64,000 nt of DNA from Betaproteobacteria bacterium (GCA_016704895.1 JADIZG010000006.1:52166-116165), one strand, 5' to 3'; positions 36,379 through 46,746 are shown, counted from the stretch's first letter. Numbers and translations are program-made. Notes: generated by a model not told the origin, from the sequence alone.

Positions 36379-37260
36379 TCACGCGAGCGTGATCACCGCC
36401 TCGAGGTACTCGCCGGGCACGACGAGCGACGCGGAACCCGCGACGTTGTGACGCTCGAGCAGCGCGACGAGATCCGCCTCGAGCGCCGCCTGCCCGGCCG
36501 CGTCGAGCGCGAGGAACGCCTTGTGCGTCGGCCCGTACCAGCGCCGGAACACGTCGACGAAGTGCGCGGCCGAACGGTAGCGGAACAGGAAGTCGCGGCG
36601 CTTCGCATCGATTCGCCCCGCGCGCCGGCCGAACAGCTCGACCAGGTGCCGTTCGGCACCCCAGCGCATGGGCGAGACGATGCCGGCCGGCGGCGGCACG
36701 TGCGAGCCGACGACCTTGAACATGTCGCCGAGGAAGCCTTCCGGCGTCCAGCTCGCGAGCCCGATGCGCCCGCCGGGCCGCACGACGCGCGCGAGCTCGC
36801 GCGCCGCGCGCGGATGGTCCGGCGCGAACATCACGCCGAACGTGGACAGCGCCACGTCGAAGCTCGCGTCGTCGAACGGCAGCGCCTCGGCGTCCGCGAC
36901 GCGGAACGTCACGTCCAGCCGCTCGGCGAGCGCGCGCTCGCGCCCCTTGTCGAGCAGCGCCGGCACGTAGTCGGTCGAGGTCACCCGGGCGAAGCGGCGC
37001 GCCGCGGCGAGCGTGGCGTTGCCGTTGCCGGCGGCGACGTCGAGCACGCGCTCGCCGGCGCGCACGTCGGCGGCTTCGGCGAGCGTCTCGCCGACGATCT
37101 GCAGCGTGGTGCCGACGATCGCGAAGTCGCCGCTCGCCCAGGTTGCCTGCTGCCTGGCCTTGATCGCGGCCAGGTCGATGGCGGGTTGCGCCGGGGAGGC
37201 GTGCGCGGCCGCCCCGCGTACCGGGGTCGTTGCAGCATTCGTTGCGGCATGCGTGGTCAT
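36379..37260 (-). CDS. Class I SAM-dependent methyltransferase
   Basis: A 293-residue protein with the UbiE-type methyltransferase fold. Motif I is VLDVAAGNGNATLAAARRF, followed by VTSTDYVPALL, VADAEALPFDDASFDVALSTFGVMF and RVVRPGGRIGLASWTPEGF. The first 25 residues are an Ala/Thr/Pro-rich tail. It is divergent from an AraC-type regulator about 200 bases away, a common arrangement for a regulated gene. The substrate is unknown. Confidence 0.85.
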   Translation of the reverse strand: MTTHAATNAATTPVRGAAAHASPAQPAIDLAAIKARQQATWASGDFAIVGTTLQIVGETLAEAADVRAGERVLDVAAGNGNATLAAARRFARVTSTDYVPALLDKGRERALAERLDVTFRVADAEALPFDDASFDVALSTFGVMFAPDHPRAARELARVVRPGGRIGLASWTPEGFLGDMFKVVGSHVPPPAGIVSPMRWGAERHLVELFGRRAGRIDAKRRDFLFRYRSAAHFVDVFRRWYGPTHKAFLALDAAGQAALEADLVALLERHNVAGSASLVVPGEYLEAVITLA

Positions 37261-37463
37261 GATGGGCTCCGTGGATTCGTGGGTCGTTGGGGGACGATCG
37301 CCGCGCGGGCCTGTCGCTCGCGCGAACGACACGCATCGTGCGCGACCTCGGCGCTTGACGCCCGGCCGCGCGTCGCCGAGACTTGACCAGGCGTCCGTCA
37401 TTGCGAGCGCGCTTGATCGGCCGTCCTTGCGACGTGATCGAACGTCCGACGTCCTTCGCCCCC

Positions 37464-38542
37464 ATGGCCCCGCGAACGCCCGGCGCGCCCCCCGCCCCGG
37501 GCGCGCCCGATCCCCTCTCCGACGTCCTGCGGGCGGTACGCCTGCGCGGCGCGCTCTACTTCTACGTGAGCTGCCGCGACGAATGGGTCGCCGAGGCGCC
37601 CCCGGCACGGGCGATTGCCGACACCGTGCTGCCGGGCACCGACCACGTCCTCGCGTACCACATGATCGCGAAAGGCGGCGGCTGGGCCGCAACCGACGGC
37701 GTGCCGCCCGTGCGCCTCTCCACCGGCGACATCGTCATGTTCCCGCGCGGCGACGCGCACGTGATCTCGAGCGCACCGGGTCTGCGTGCACACACACGGG
37801 CGCCGGCTGGGTCCAGGCGACCGCGCACGATCCGAGGCCGGTTCCGGTTGTCTACCGCGGCACCCTGGTCGAGCCCGGTGCGACCCTGCCGGGGCACGAG
37901 GCGGACGCCGTCGTCGTGTGCGGCTTCATCGGCTGCGACCTCAAGCCGTTCAATCCGCTGATCGACGCGCTCCCGCGGATGCTGCACGTCGAGGCGGGGA
38001 GCTCCGGCGACTGGATCGGCGGCGTGCTGCGCCAGGCCGTCGCCGAGTCGCGGGAACGCCGCGCGGGCAGCGACGCGCTGCTCGAGCGCGCGAGCGAGAT
38101 GGTGTTCGTCGATGCCGCGCGCCGCTACCTCGACAGGCTGCCCGAGGACGCGTCCGGTTGGCTCGCGGGCCTCCGCGACCGTCACGTCGGCCGCGCGCTC
38201 GGCGTGCTGCACGCGGATCCCGCGGCTCCGTGGACGCTGGACGAGCTTTCCCGCCGCGCCGGCTTGTCGCGCTCGGCCCTGCACGACCGCTTCACGCTGT
38301 TCGTCGGCATGGCCCCGATGCAGTACCTCGCGCGCTGGCGCATGCAGCTCGCGGCGGCGCGGCTCCGCGCGGGCCACGACACGATCGCCTCGATCGCACT
38401 CGACGTCGGCTACGAGTCCGAGGCGGCGTTCTCGCGCGCCTTCAAGCGACTGTGCGGGGCCGCTCCGTCGGCATGGCGACGCACGGACGCCAGGATGCCG
38501 CCCACGCCCGACGCGCCACCGGCCGGCCGGAATCCGCGCTGA
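37464..38542 (+). CDS. AraC-family transcriptional regulator with cupin domain, frameshifted
   Basis: The N-terminal cupin-type sensor (SDVLRAVRLRGALYFYVSC, HVLAYHMIAKGGGWAA, LSTGDIVMFPRGDAHVISS) is followed, after a frame change at about 37785, by the rest of the sensor (PVPVVYRGTLVEPG, VVCGFIGCDLKPFNPLIDALPRML). The C-terminal double helix-turn-helix is WTLDELSRRAGLSRSALHDRFTLFVGMAPMQYLARWRM and IASIALDVGYESEAAFSRAFKRLCGAAPSAWR. The start is probably ATG 37464, with GTG 37434 as alternative. It probably regulates the divergent methyltransferase gene. Confidence 0.8.
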
Positions 38543-38573
38543 CGCGGACGGACTCGTCCAGGACCTGCCAACC

Positions 38574-39656
38574 CTAGCGCGAGAACCGCCCGTCCGACGC
38601 GACGATCACCGTGTCGACGAACGTCGAGCCGGCGTGCGCCCCCGGCCGGTAGCGCACCAGCATCCCGCCGACGTCGACCGTCCCGAGCCCCTCCATCGCG
38701 CGCTGGATGCCCACACGCGTCAGGTCGCGACCTGCGGCGCGCAGGCCGGCGACCAGCACCTTCGCGCCGATGTAGCCCTCGAGCCCCGAGAACGAAGGCG
38801 GGGTCCCGGGCGCGTACTTCGCGAGCGCCTGCTGGTACTCCTTGACCACGGGGACCGCCACCCCCCACGGGAACGGCACCACCTGCGTGAACACGAGGCC
38901 CCTGCCTTCGGGCCCGAGCTCGCGCGCCATCTGCGCCGCGCCGGAGTTCACCGCCATGAACATCGGCGTGAGCCCCTTCGCGCGGAGGGACTTGATGATT
39001 CCCACGTAGACCGAGTAGGAGCCGTGGTTGAACACCGCGTCGACGCGCGCCCTGGCGATCGCGTCCGCCAGCGCCGCGGGCGTCAGGCCGGCCGTCATTG
39101 CAATCGGGGCGACGTCGATCCCCCGGTCTCCCGCGAGCCGCCGCACGTTGGCGAGATGCCTGCGCCCGGTGTCGGAGTCGGCGTGCACGAACGCGACGCG
39201 AACCGGGAAGCTCCATCGGTTGAACGGCTCGCGCATCTCGGGCGATCCCGCCATGCACGCGACCAGCGGAACGCCACGGTCGGACGCCTCCTTCAGCGTC
39301 GCTACGCACGGGCCGCCCTCGACGCCGCCCAGCATCGCGACGACGTTGTCCCGCTCGATCAGCTCCCGGGTGTTCTCGGCCGCGCGCTTGGCGTCACCCC
39401 CGTCGTCTCGCGTCAGCACGGCGACGCGGCGCCCGGCGACCCCGCCGGCCGCGTTGATCCCGTCCAGGTAGAGCTTCGCGCCGGCGGCCGCCCCCTGCCC
39501 GTGCTCGCCGACGCCGCCGGAGAGCGCGATCGACTGTCCGATCACGATCCGGGCGTCCTGCGCGAGGGCCGCGCCGCCGTGCAACAGGACGATGCCGAGG
39601 GCAAGCCGTGCCAGCCGGGAGGCCGCGGTGCGTGGGGGACGGGAGCGCAGGGTCAT
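38574..39656 (-). CDS. Orphan ABC transporter substrate-binding protein (LivK-like)
   Basis: A 360-residue type I periplasmic binding protein with a signal peptide ending LLHGGAALAQ. The mature start is DARIVIGQSIALSGGVGEHGQG, followed by GAKLYLDGINAAGGVAGRRVAVLTRDDGGDAKRAAENT, the domain-linking LVACMAGSPEMREPFNRW and FSGLEGYIGAKVLVAGL. No permease or ATPase genes accompany it, so it either uses another liv-type transporter or acts as a sensor protein. It is convergent with the AraC gene and divergent from phoH. Confidence 0.88.
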   Translation of the reverse strand: MTLRSRPPRTAASRLARLALGIVLLHGGAALAQDARIVIGQSIALSGGVGEHGQGAAAGAKLYLDGINAAGGVAGRRVAVLTRDDGGDAKRAAENTRELIERDNVVAMLGGVEGGPCVATLKEASDRGVPLVACMAGSPEMREPFNRWSFPVRVAFVHADSDTGRRHLANVRRLAGDRGIDVAPIAMTAGLTPAALADAIARARVDAVFNHGSYSVYVGIIKSLRAKGLTPMFMAVNSGAAQMARELGPEGRGLVFTQVVPFPWGVAVPVVKEYQQALAKYAPGTPPSFSGLEGYIGAKVLVAGLRAAGRDLTRVGIQRAMEGLGTVDVGGMLVRYRPGAHAGSTFVDTVIVASDGRFSR

Positions 39657-39853
39657 GGGGCGGTGTCGCGGATCGAAAGGATGGGAGTTGCCGGGAGGCG
39701 CCAGAAGCGTGCAAGGGCCGTGCCGGGAGCGAACCGGCGGCCGCAGCCGGCTATTCCATCCCGACCCGCCGGCCGCAGCGAGGGCGCTGCCGCACCGGGC
39801 GAGCCATCGCCGCCACAATCGGTGGCCTTTCCATGACTTGCCGACACCACCTG

Positions 39854-39883
39854 TTGTATTTTCGCCGGAGCGCGGCGTACGAT
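39854..39883 (+). promoter_or_regulatory. Putative sigma-70 promoter of the PhoH gene
   Basis: TTGTAT (39854-39859), an 18-base spacer and TACGAT (39878-39883) lie about 55 bases before the start. The stretch is locally AT-richer than its surroundings. Confidence 0.5.
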
Positions 39884-39937
39884 GCTCGACAGGTGGCGCC
39901 CCGCGTCCCTTCCCGAAAGGCGCCCGACAGGAGACCC

Positions 39938-41440
39938 ATGGTCGAACGAAAGCTGCGCCCCGCCCCGTCCCAGCTCATCTCCCTCGCCTCCCGCAAGGCC
40001 GCCGGCGCTTCGAAGTCCGGTCCCCGCAACGCCCCGACGTCCACCCGGCTGTTCGTGCTCGACACGAACGTGCTGATGCACGACCCCACGAGCCTGTTCC
40101 GGTTCGAGGAGCACGACATCTACCTGCCGATCCTGACGCTCGAGGAGCTCGACAACAACAAGAAGGGCGTCACCGAGGTCGCCCGGAACGCCCGCCAGGC
40201 CTCGCGCTTCCTCGACGAGCTCGTCACCACGCACACCGAGCAGGGCGGCGGCGACGGGATCTCCGGCGGCATCCCGCTCGAGCAGAAGAGCAACGGCGCC
40301 GCGACCGGCCGGCTCTACCTGCAGACCGAGACGATCACGACGACGCTTCCGCCGTCGCTCGCCAACGGCAAGGCGGACAACCAGATCCTCGCGGTCGTCA
40401 TGCACCTCGCGCGGCTGCACCCGCGGCGCGACGTCGTGCTGGTGTCGAAGGACATCAACATGCGCATCAAGGCGCGCGCGCTCGGGCTCGCCGCCGAGGA
40501 CTACTTCAACGACAAGGTCCTCGAGGACACCGAGCTCCTCTACTCGGGGATGGAGGAGCTGCCCGCCGACTTCTGGGAGAAGCACGGCAAGGGCATCGAG
40601 TCGTGGCAGCAGGGCGGCCACACGCTCTACCGGATCACCGGCCCGCTCGTGCCCTCGATCCTCACCAACGAGTTCGTCTACCTCGAGCCGCCGGGCGAGG
40701 CGCCGTTCCACGCGATCGTCAAGGAAATCCACGGCCGCACGGCGCTGCTGTCGACGCTCAAGGACTACTCGCACCAGAAGAACAACGTCTGGGGCATCAC
40801 CTCGCGCAACCGCGAACAGAACTTCGCGCTCAACCTGCTCATGAACCCGGACGTCGACTTCGTGACGCTGGTCGGCCAGGCGGGCACCGGCAAGACGCTG
40901 CTCACGCTCGCCGCGGGGCTCATGCTGACGCTCGAGTTCAAGGTCTACACCGAGATCATCATGACGCGCGTCACCGTGCCGGTCGGCGAGGACATCGGCT
41001 TCCTGCCCGGCACCGAGGAGGAGAAGATGAACCCGTGGATGGGCGCGCTCGAGGACAACCTCGACGTGCTCAACAAGACCGACGACGAGGCCGGCGAGTG
41101 GGGCCGCGCCGCGACGCGCGACCTCATCCGCTCGCGCATCAAGGTGAAGAGCCTCAACTTCATGCGCGGCCGCACGTTCATCAACAAGTTCCTGATCATC
41201 GACGAGGCGCAGAACCTGACGCCCAAGCAGATGAAGACGCTGATCACGCGGGCGGGCCCGGGCACCAAGGTCGTGTGCCTCGGCAACATCGCGCAGATCG
41301 ACACGCCGTACCTGACCGAGGGCAGCTCGGGACTCACCTACGTCGTCGACCGCTTCAAGGGCTGGCCGCACTCGGGCCACGTGACGCTCACGCGCGGCGA
41401 GCGCTCGCGGCTCGCCGACCACGCGGCGGAGATCCTCTAG
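39938..41440 (+). CDS. PIN domain-PhoH ATPase (PhoH2 type)
   Basis: A 500-residue two-domain protein. The N-terminal PIN nuclease domain has LDTNVLMHDP (D42 metal ligand), ILTLEELDNNKKG and LVSKDINMRIKARALGLAAEDY. The C-terminal PhoH P-loop domain has Walker A VGQAGTGKTLLTL (K319) and Walker B FLIIDEAQN (D422, E423), followed by TPKQMKTLITRAGPGTKVV. PhoH2 proteins combine RNA unwinding with ribonuclease activity. The start follows GACAGGAGA. It is monocistronic; two hairpins follow the gene. Confidence 0.93.
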   Translation: MVERKLRPAPSQLISLASRKAAGASKSGPRNAPTSTRLFVLDTNVLMHDPTSLFRFEEHDIYLPILTLEELDNNKKGVTEVARNARQASRFLDELVTTHTEQGGGDGISGGIPLEQKSNGAATGRLYLQTETITTTLPPSLANGKADNQILAVVMHLARLHPRRDVVLVSKDINMRIKARALGLAAEDYFNDKVLEDTELLYSGMEELPADFWEKHGKGIESWQQGGHTLYRITGPLVPSILTNEFVYLEPPGEAPFHAIVKEIHGRTALLSTLKDYSHQKNNVWGITSRNREQNFALNLLMNPDVDFVTLVGQAGTGKTLLTLAAGLMLTLEFKVYTEIIMTRVTVPVGEDIGFLPGTEEEKMNPWMGALEDNLDVLNKTDDEAGEWGRAATRDLIRSRIKVKSLNFMRGRTFINKFLIIDEAQNLTPKQMKTLITRAGPGTKVVCLGNIAQIDTPYLTEGSSGLTYVVDRFKGWPHSGHVTLTRGERSRLADHAAEIL

Positions 41441-41452
41441 CGCCGGAACAGC

Positions 41453-41558
41453 GTCGGGGGCTGAATCCCGACCCGCACAAGCGTCGGCCGGACGCCCGAT
41501 CCAATAGGGCGTCGGGCCCTGCCGCTCGGCGCCGTCGTGGGTCGGGCTTCAGCCCGAC
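41453..41558. terminator. Two GTCGGG-stem hairpins downstream of phoH
   Basis: GTCGGG/CCCGAC with an 8-base loop (41453-41472) and GTCGGGCT-TC-AGCCCGAC (41541-41558) share the same stem and can also pair with one another. They look like members of a short palindromic repeat family placed after a gene, and may terminate or protect the phoH transcript. The second lies 31 bases before the next gene. Confidence 0.55.
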
Positions 41559-41589
41559 GATCGTCGCCTCCCGTGCGACAATCGCGCCC

Positions 41590-42546
41590 GTGAGCGAGCA
41601 TCCCGTCCTCTCGCTGGTGGTCCCCTGCTACAACGAGGCCGCGGGCCTCGCGTCGTTCTGGGCGCGCGCCTCCGACGCGCTCGCCGCGCTCGGCGTCGCC
41701 GCCGAGGCGGTGTTCGTCGACGACGGCAGCCGCGATACGACGCTCGCGGTGCTTGCCGCCCTCGCCGCGCGCGATCCGCGGGTACGCGTCGTCGCGCTGT
41801 CGCGCAACTTCGGCAAGGAGATCGCGCTGGCCGCCGGCCTCGACCACGCACGCGGCGATGCCGTCGTCCCGATCGACGCCGACCTGCAGCACCCGCCGGA
41901 GCTCGTGCGCGACCTCGTCGCGAAGTGGCGCGAGGGCAACGACGTCGTGATCGCGCTGCGCCGCGACCGCGCGACCGATTCCGCGCCGCGCCGCCTCGCC
42001 TCGGACCTGTTCCACCGGCTGTTCGCGCGCGTCTCGGTCGTCCCGGTCCCCCGCGGGGCCGGCGACTTCCGGCTCATGTCGCGCGCCGTCGTCGACGCGC
42101 TCCGCGCGATGCCCGAGCGTACGCGCTACATGAAGGGCATGTACGCGTGGGTCGGCTTCCGGACCGCGACGGTCGACTACGACGTCGAGGAACGCGCGGC
42201 GGGCGACTCCCGCTTCGGGCTCCTGAAGCTCTGGCGGCTCGCGCTCGACGGCATCATCTCGTTCTCCGCGCTGCCGCTGCGCCTGTCGAGCTTCCTCGGC
42301 GCCCTGTTCGCGCTCGTCGCGCTCGCCTACGGCGCGTGGCTGGTCGTGCGCACGATGGTGCACGGCATCGACGTGCCGGGCTACGCGTCGCTGATGGCGG
42401 TCGTGCTGTTCCTGGGCGGCGTGCAGCTCCTGTCGCTCGGCGTCATCGGCGAGTACCTCGGGCGCGTCTACGACGAGGTCAAGGCGCGGCCGCTCTACGT
42501 CGTCAGCGCGCGGCTCGGGTTCCCGCCCGGCGGCACGGACACCTGA
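41590..42546 (+). CDS. GtrB/DPM1-like polyprenyl-phosphate glycosyltransferase (GT2)
   Basis: A 318-residue protein. The GT-A domain has LSLVVPCYNEAAGLASFWARA, VFVDDGSRDTT, LSRNFGKEIALAAGLDHARGDAVVPIDADLQHPPELV (DAD metal motif), and RGAGDFRLMSRAVVDALR. Two C-terminal transmembrane helices follow (about residues 236-262 and 272-295). It should transfer a sugar to undecaprenyl phosphate on the cytoplasmic face. The GTG at 41590 follows a GACAAT box by only six bases, suggesting a nearly leaderless mRNA. It is followed 11 bases later by a GtrA-like flippase. Confidence 0.9.
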   Translation: MSEHPVLSLVVPCYNEAAGLASFWARASDALAALGVAAEAVFVDDGSRDTTLAVLAALAARDPRVRVVALSRNFGKEIALAAGLDHARGDAVVPIDADLQHPPELVRDLVAKWREGNDVVIALRRDRATDSAPRRLASDLFHRLFARVSVVPVPRGAGDFRLMSRAVVDALRAMPERTRYMKGMYAWVGFRTATVDYDVEERAAGDSRFGLLKLWRLALDGIISFSALPLRLSSFLGALFALVALAYGAWLVVRTMVHGIDVPGYASLMAVVLFLGGVQLLSLGVIGEYLGRVYDEVKARPLYVVSARLGFPPGGTDT

Positions 42547-42557
42547 GGCCCCGGTGC

Positions 42558-42935
42558 ATGGCGCTCGCACGCGCGTTCGTCCGCTTCGCCGTCGTCGGCG
42601 CGATCGCCACGGCGATCCACGCGGCGGTCTTCGCGGTGCTGATCGAGACGACGCGGATCGACCCGGTCGCAGCGACCGTCGTCGCGTTCGCCGTGGCGTT
42701 CGCCGCGGGGTTCGTGCTCAACCGGCGCTGGACGTTCGGCTCGCGCGCGGCCCCGGCCGCGCAGCTGCCGCGCTACCTCGCGGCGCAGCTCGCCGGCCTC
42801 GCGCTGTCCGCCGCGATCATGCACGTCGCCGTGCACCTGCAGCGCTGGTCGCCCTACGCGGGGCTCGCGCTGTCGATCGCGCTGGTGCCGCCGGTGACGT
42901 TCGCACTCTCGCGCTGGTGGGTGTTCCGAAATTGA
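42558..42935 (+). CDS. GtrA-like flippase
   Basis: A 125-residue protein of four transmembrane helices. GtrA family segments are FVRFAVVGAIATAIHAAVFAVL, VAFAVAFAAGFVLNRRWTFG and FALSRWWVFRN at the C-terminus. GtrA proteins move lipid-linked sugars made by GtrB across the membrane, which fits its position directly after the GtrB-like gene. No dedicated Gtr glucosyltransferase with many helices is adjacent. Confidence 0.88.
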   Translation: MALARAFVRFAVVGAIATAIHAAVFAVLIETTRIDPVAATVVAFAVAFAAGFVLNRRWTFGSRAAPAAQLPRYLAAQLAGLALSAAIMHVAVHLQRWSPYAGLALSIALVPPVTFALSRWWVFRN

Positions 42936-43000
42936 CGCCCCTCGCCGGTACCCGGCACGCCCGCGCCCCGCTTTGACCGGACGGCAGCGCCCGCCCATCG

Positions 43001-44552
43001 ATGTCGATCGCCCCTCCTCCGTCGCGCAACGACCCCTGCCCCTGCGGCAGCGGGCGACGCTACAAGCAGTGTCACGGCGCCATGTTCGCCACCGGGACGC
43101 CGGCGCGCGCCGACGTACTCGACGAGCTGCTCCGGCGCGCGATCGCACTCCACCGGCAGAACCGGTACGTCGAGGCCGGACGGCTGTACGACGAGGCCCT
43201 GGCGCTCTCGCCGGACCTTCCCGACGCGCTGCACATGCGCGGCGCGGTGGACCTGTCGCTCGGCGACGCGGCAGCCGCGATCCGCCGCATCGAGCAGGCG
43301 CTTGCCGCAGGGCTCGATACGCCGGCAGCCCGCCACAATCTCCAGCTCGCGCGCGAGCTCGCGCGCGACATCGCAGCCGAGCCCGCCCGCCGGCGGGCCG
43401 TGGACGAAGCGGCACGCCGAGTCCGGCAGCCCGATGACGTGTACGTCCCCCCAGCGACGTCGAGCTTCTCGCGTTCCTGCTCCCGCAGTTCCACCGCATC
43501 GACGAGAACGACGAGTGGTGGGGACTCGGATTCACCGAGTGGACCAACGTCCGCCGCGCGGAGCCGAACTTCCCGGGCCACGGCCAGCCGCACGTTCCGG
43601 CCGACCTGGGATACTACGACTTGCTGGACCCGGACGTCCGCATGCGCCAGGCCGAACTCGCGCGAGCCACGGCATCACCGGCTTCTGCTACTACTACTAC
43701 TGGTTCGAGGGGCGCAGGCTCCTCGAGCAGCCGCTCGACGCGGTGCTCGCTTCGGGATCGCCCGACTTCCCGTTCTGCGTCTTCTGGGCGAACGAGGACT
43801 GGAGGCGCACGTGGGACGGCGGCAGGAACGAGGTGCTCGTCGCGCAGCGATACTCGCAGGAGGACGACCGGGCCTTCATCCGGACGCTGCTCCCGGCATT
43901 CCGCGATCCGCGCTACATCCGCGTGCTGGGGCAACCGCTGCTGCTGGTCTATCGCTGCGACACGCTCCCCGACGCGATCCGGACGTTCGACACGTGGCGC
44001 GCGGTGTGCATCGAGGCGGGCGAGATGCCCCCCTTCATCGTGAAGGCGGATACGACTGGAGGAGGAACTCCCCTCGAAGTCGGCGCCGACGCTTCCGTCG
44101 CATTCCCGCCGCACCGCCTCGAGTCACCGCTGCTGCGCGCCGATCCGCCCCCCGGGCTGCGGCCCGACTTCGAGGGCCGCCTGTACGATGCGCGGTCGGT
44201 GTCCGCCCGCGCGGCATGCGCGCCCGAGCCGGACCATCTGCACTTCCAGACGGTCGTGCCCATGTGGGACAACACCCCGCGTCGGCAGCACGACGGAACG
44301 ATCTTCCTGAACGCCAGCCCTGCGGTCTTCCGCGCATCGTTGCGCGACTGCTTCATGCGCGCGCGGACGATGCTGCCGCCCGGGCAGCGCTTCGTCTTCG
44401 TCAACGCGTGGAACGAGTGGGCCGAGGGCGCGTACCTCGAGCCCGACATCGCGCATGGCCGGGCCTACCTCGAGGCTGCGATGGAGGCGCGTCATCTGCC
44501 CGCCGACGGCGAACGCATCGCCGACGTCGTCGCGCGGCTCGCGCGGGGCTGA
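43001..44552 (+). CDS. SEC-C/TPR protein fused to a WbsX-like glycosyltransferase domain, two frameshifts
   Basis: Read through two shifts, this is one protein of about 517 residues. It starts with a SEC-C zinc motif (NDPCPCGSGRRYKQCHG), then TPR-like helices (about residues 40-125). After a C-run at 43445-43452 comes LLAFLLPQFHRIDENDEWWGLGFTEW, the start of the WbsX (GH99-like, PF14307) domain. After a second shift near 43672 it continues as GITGFCYYYYWFEGRRLLEQPL, FPFCVFWANEDWRRTWDG, VPMWDNTPRR and FVNAWNEWAEGAYLEPD. WbsX proteins occur in O-antigen and capsule clusters, and their activity is poorly defined. It is convergent with the epimerase gene. Confidence 0.8.
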
Positions 44553-44566
44553 GCGCGCGGCGTCGT

Positions 44567-45486
44567 TCAGCGCGTGCCCCGCTGCCACGCTATCGTCGAG
44601 GCGAGACCCGCGCCGAACTCGATACGCGCCCGCCAGCCGAGTTCGCGCGACGCGAGGCCGCAGTCGAGCACGTTGTAGGCGACGTCGAACGGACGCCCCT
44701 CGATGCGGCCCACGAGCACGCGCGTCCCGAGCGCGCGCTCCAGCGCGGCGACGACCTCGTCGATCGAGCGCCCGATGCCGGAGCCGACGTTGAACACGCG
44801 TGCGCGCCGCGATAGTGAAGCGCCGCGAGCACGGCCGCCGCGACGTCCTCGACGTGGACGTAGTCGCGAACGGCGCCTCCGTCACCCAGCACCCTGAGCG
44901 GACGGCCCGCGAGCGCGTCGGCGACGAACGTCGCGATGACGCCCTGGCCGCGGTTCCCCGCCTGCCCTTCGCCATACGCGTTGGACACGCGCAGCACGAC
45001 CGGCTCGAGCCGGGCCAGACGTCGCTGGAATGCGAGGCATTGCTCGACCATGAGCTTGCCCAGGCCGTAGGCCGACATAGGCGCGGTCGCGTGGTCCTCG
45101 CGTATCGGCTCGCGGGTGGTACGTCCGTAGACCGTGCCTCCGGAGGAAACGAAGACCAGTCGACGGACGCAGCATGCATGCATCGCCTCGAGCAATGCGA
45201 TCGCCGGCAGCACCTGCGACGCGGCATCCGATGCCCAGGCGCCTTCGGAACGCGCGGGCGACGCCCCTGCGGCAAGGTGGACCACCGCGTCGCATCCCGC
45301 GAGCATTTCGCGCAACGCCTCGCCGTCCGCCAAATCCGCCGCGCACCACCGCTCGACGCCCGCATCCAGTCCGTCGGCGGGCGCACCGTGCCGGTCCAGC
45401 ACGCGCACGGACTCATGCTCCGCGCACAGCGCGCGCACGACGGCGCGCCCGATGAATCCAGCCCCGCCGAGGACGAGCACGGTCAT
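44567..45486 (-). CDS. NAD-dependent sugar epimerase/dehydratase (UDP-glucose 4-epimerase family), frameshifted
   Basis: An extended SDR: LVLGGAGFIGRAVVRAL (NAD-binding Rossmann turn), VHLAAG, FVSSGGTVYGR, and YGLGKLMVEQCLAFQR (Tyr-x-x-x-Lys catalytic pair). It continues through VLRVSNAYGEGQAGNRGQG and VRDYVHVEDVAAAVLAAL. At about 44805 the frame shifts, and FNVGSGIGRSIDEVVAALERALG continues to 44567. The corrected length is about 305 residues. It should interconvert nucleotide sugars for the adjoining glycosyltransferases and is the last gene of the minus-strand cluster. Confidence 0.85.
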
Positions 45487-45566
45487 CGCGCCTCAGGCCT
45501 TTCCGATCGCCGACGAAACCGGCCCAGCGGATTCACGCCGCGCACCTCGCGAGGCGCCGACCGAGG

Positions 45567-46746
45567 TCAACCCGGCTCATCGACGCTCACCTCGGCGAGC
45601 ATACCCAGGAGACGACCCGCGTAGGCCTCGAACGAGTAACGCTCATCGACGGTGCGCGCGGCCAGTGCCCCTGTCGCGCGCCTCGCCTCCTGGTCGTCCA
45701 GCAACGCCTCGACCGCGTCCGCGTAGGCCTCCACGTCGAAGGACGGCACCGCCCTGCCTGCGACTGCCCCGGCGAGGCGCGCGCCGCCGCCGGTGCCCGC
45801 GAACGCGACCACCGGCACGCCCGCGTCCATCGATTCGAGCACGACGTTGGGAAACGGATCCTCGCGCGACGTGAGTGCGAACACGTCCGCCGCCCGGTGA
45901 AACGCGGCCGTGTCCGGGACGTACCCGGGAAAGCGCAGGTAGTCGGGCAACGGATCCGGCCAGAGGCCGCGCTCGGCGAGTTGGGACCGGTACCTTTCGT
46001 CGACGTCCCCGATCCAGGCGAACACGGTCGGGCGCGAACGTCGCTCGTTGAGGATGCGCGCGACGGCGAGGAAGAAGTCGAGTCCTTTCCGTTCCACCCC
46101 GGACCCGACAGCAAGCACGAACGGCCGGTCGCACGGCAGACCGAGCAAGCGCTCCGCCTCGGCACGCGCTTCCTTCGCGCGATGGCGCCAAGGGTTGCGA
46201 CGGATCAGCCCCTGGGGAAGAAGCCTACCTCCGCCTTGCGCGACAGCGGGCCGAATTCCGCCTCGAGCGAGCGGAACACCTCCTCGTCCGGGTACACCGC
46301 ATGCGCGTGTTCGTGCAGCGACGCGAGCCCCCCTTCGACCCCGACCTGCCCGGGATCAGTCCGGGCATCTCGTGGACGAGGCCGAGCACCGCGTACCCCA
46401 TGCGCCGGAAGACCGACGCCGTTCCGCCACACAGCACGGTGTTGAGAATCACGTGCCGATAGCCGCGCGCGCGCATCGCGTGCGCCACCGGAGCGATGTC
46501 GCGCTGCGCCGCCGTCCACAGCACGCCGAGCATGTGTACCGGGATCGACCGGCGGAGCGCCACGGCCAGGGAGCCGCCCCCCAGGCTCGCCATCTCGCAG
46601 CGGACACCGAACGCCGAACGCAGGCTGTCGGCGATCGCCACGGCTACGCGTTCGGCGCCGTAAGGGTGCAGGTCGTGGGTGACGATCGCCACCCGCGCGG
46701 GCAATGGGGCGGCGGGAACGCCGGTGGCGGCATCCGCGGCGGGCAT
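45567..46746 (-). CDS. Glycosyltransferase family 4 (GT-B fold), two frameshifts
   Basis: The N-terminal part (VAIVTHDLHPYGAERVAVAIA, LNTVLCGGTASVFRRMGYAVLGLVHE) is followed by a shift near 46345 into SLHEHAHAVYPDEEVFRSLEAEFG. A second shift near 46215 leads into RRNPWRHRAKEARAEAE and the nucleotide-sugar domain: FVLAVGSGVERKGLDFFLAVARIL, FPGYVPDTAAFHRAADVFALTSREDPFPNVVLESMDAGVPVVAF. The E-x7-E pattern in SREDPFPNVVLESM is typical of retaining GT4 enzymes. Its ATG shares a base with the WbsX stop (TGATG), so the genes are coupled. Confidence 0.82.

Noticed and set aside
39592..41589. The upstream part of a 984-codon plus-strand frame ending at 42546
   Set aside because: It is the shifted reading of phoH; only the part from GTG 41590 (GtrB-like) is genuine.
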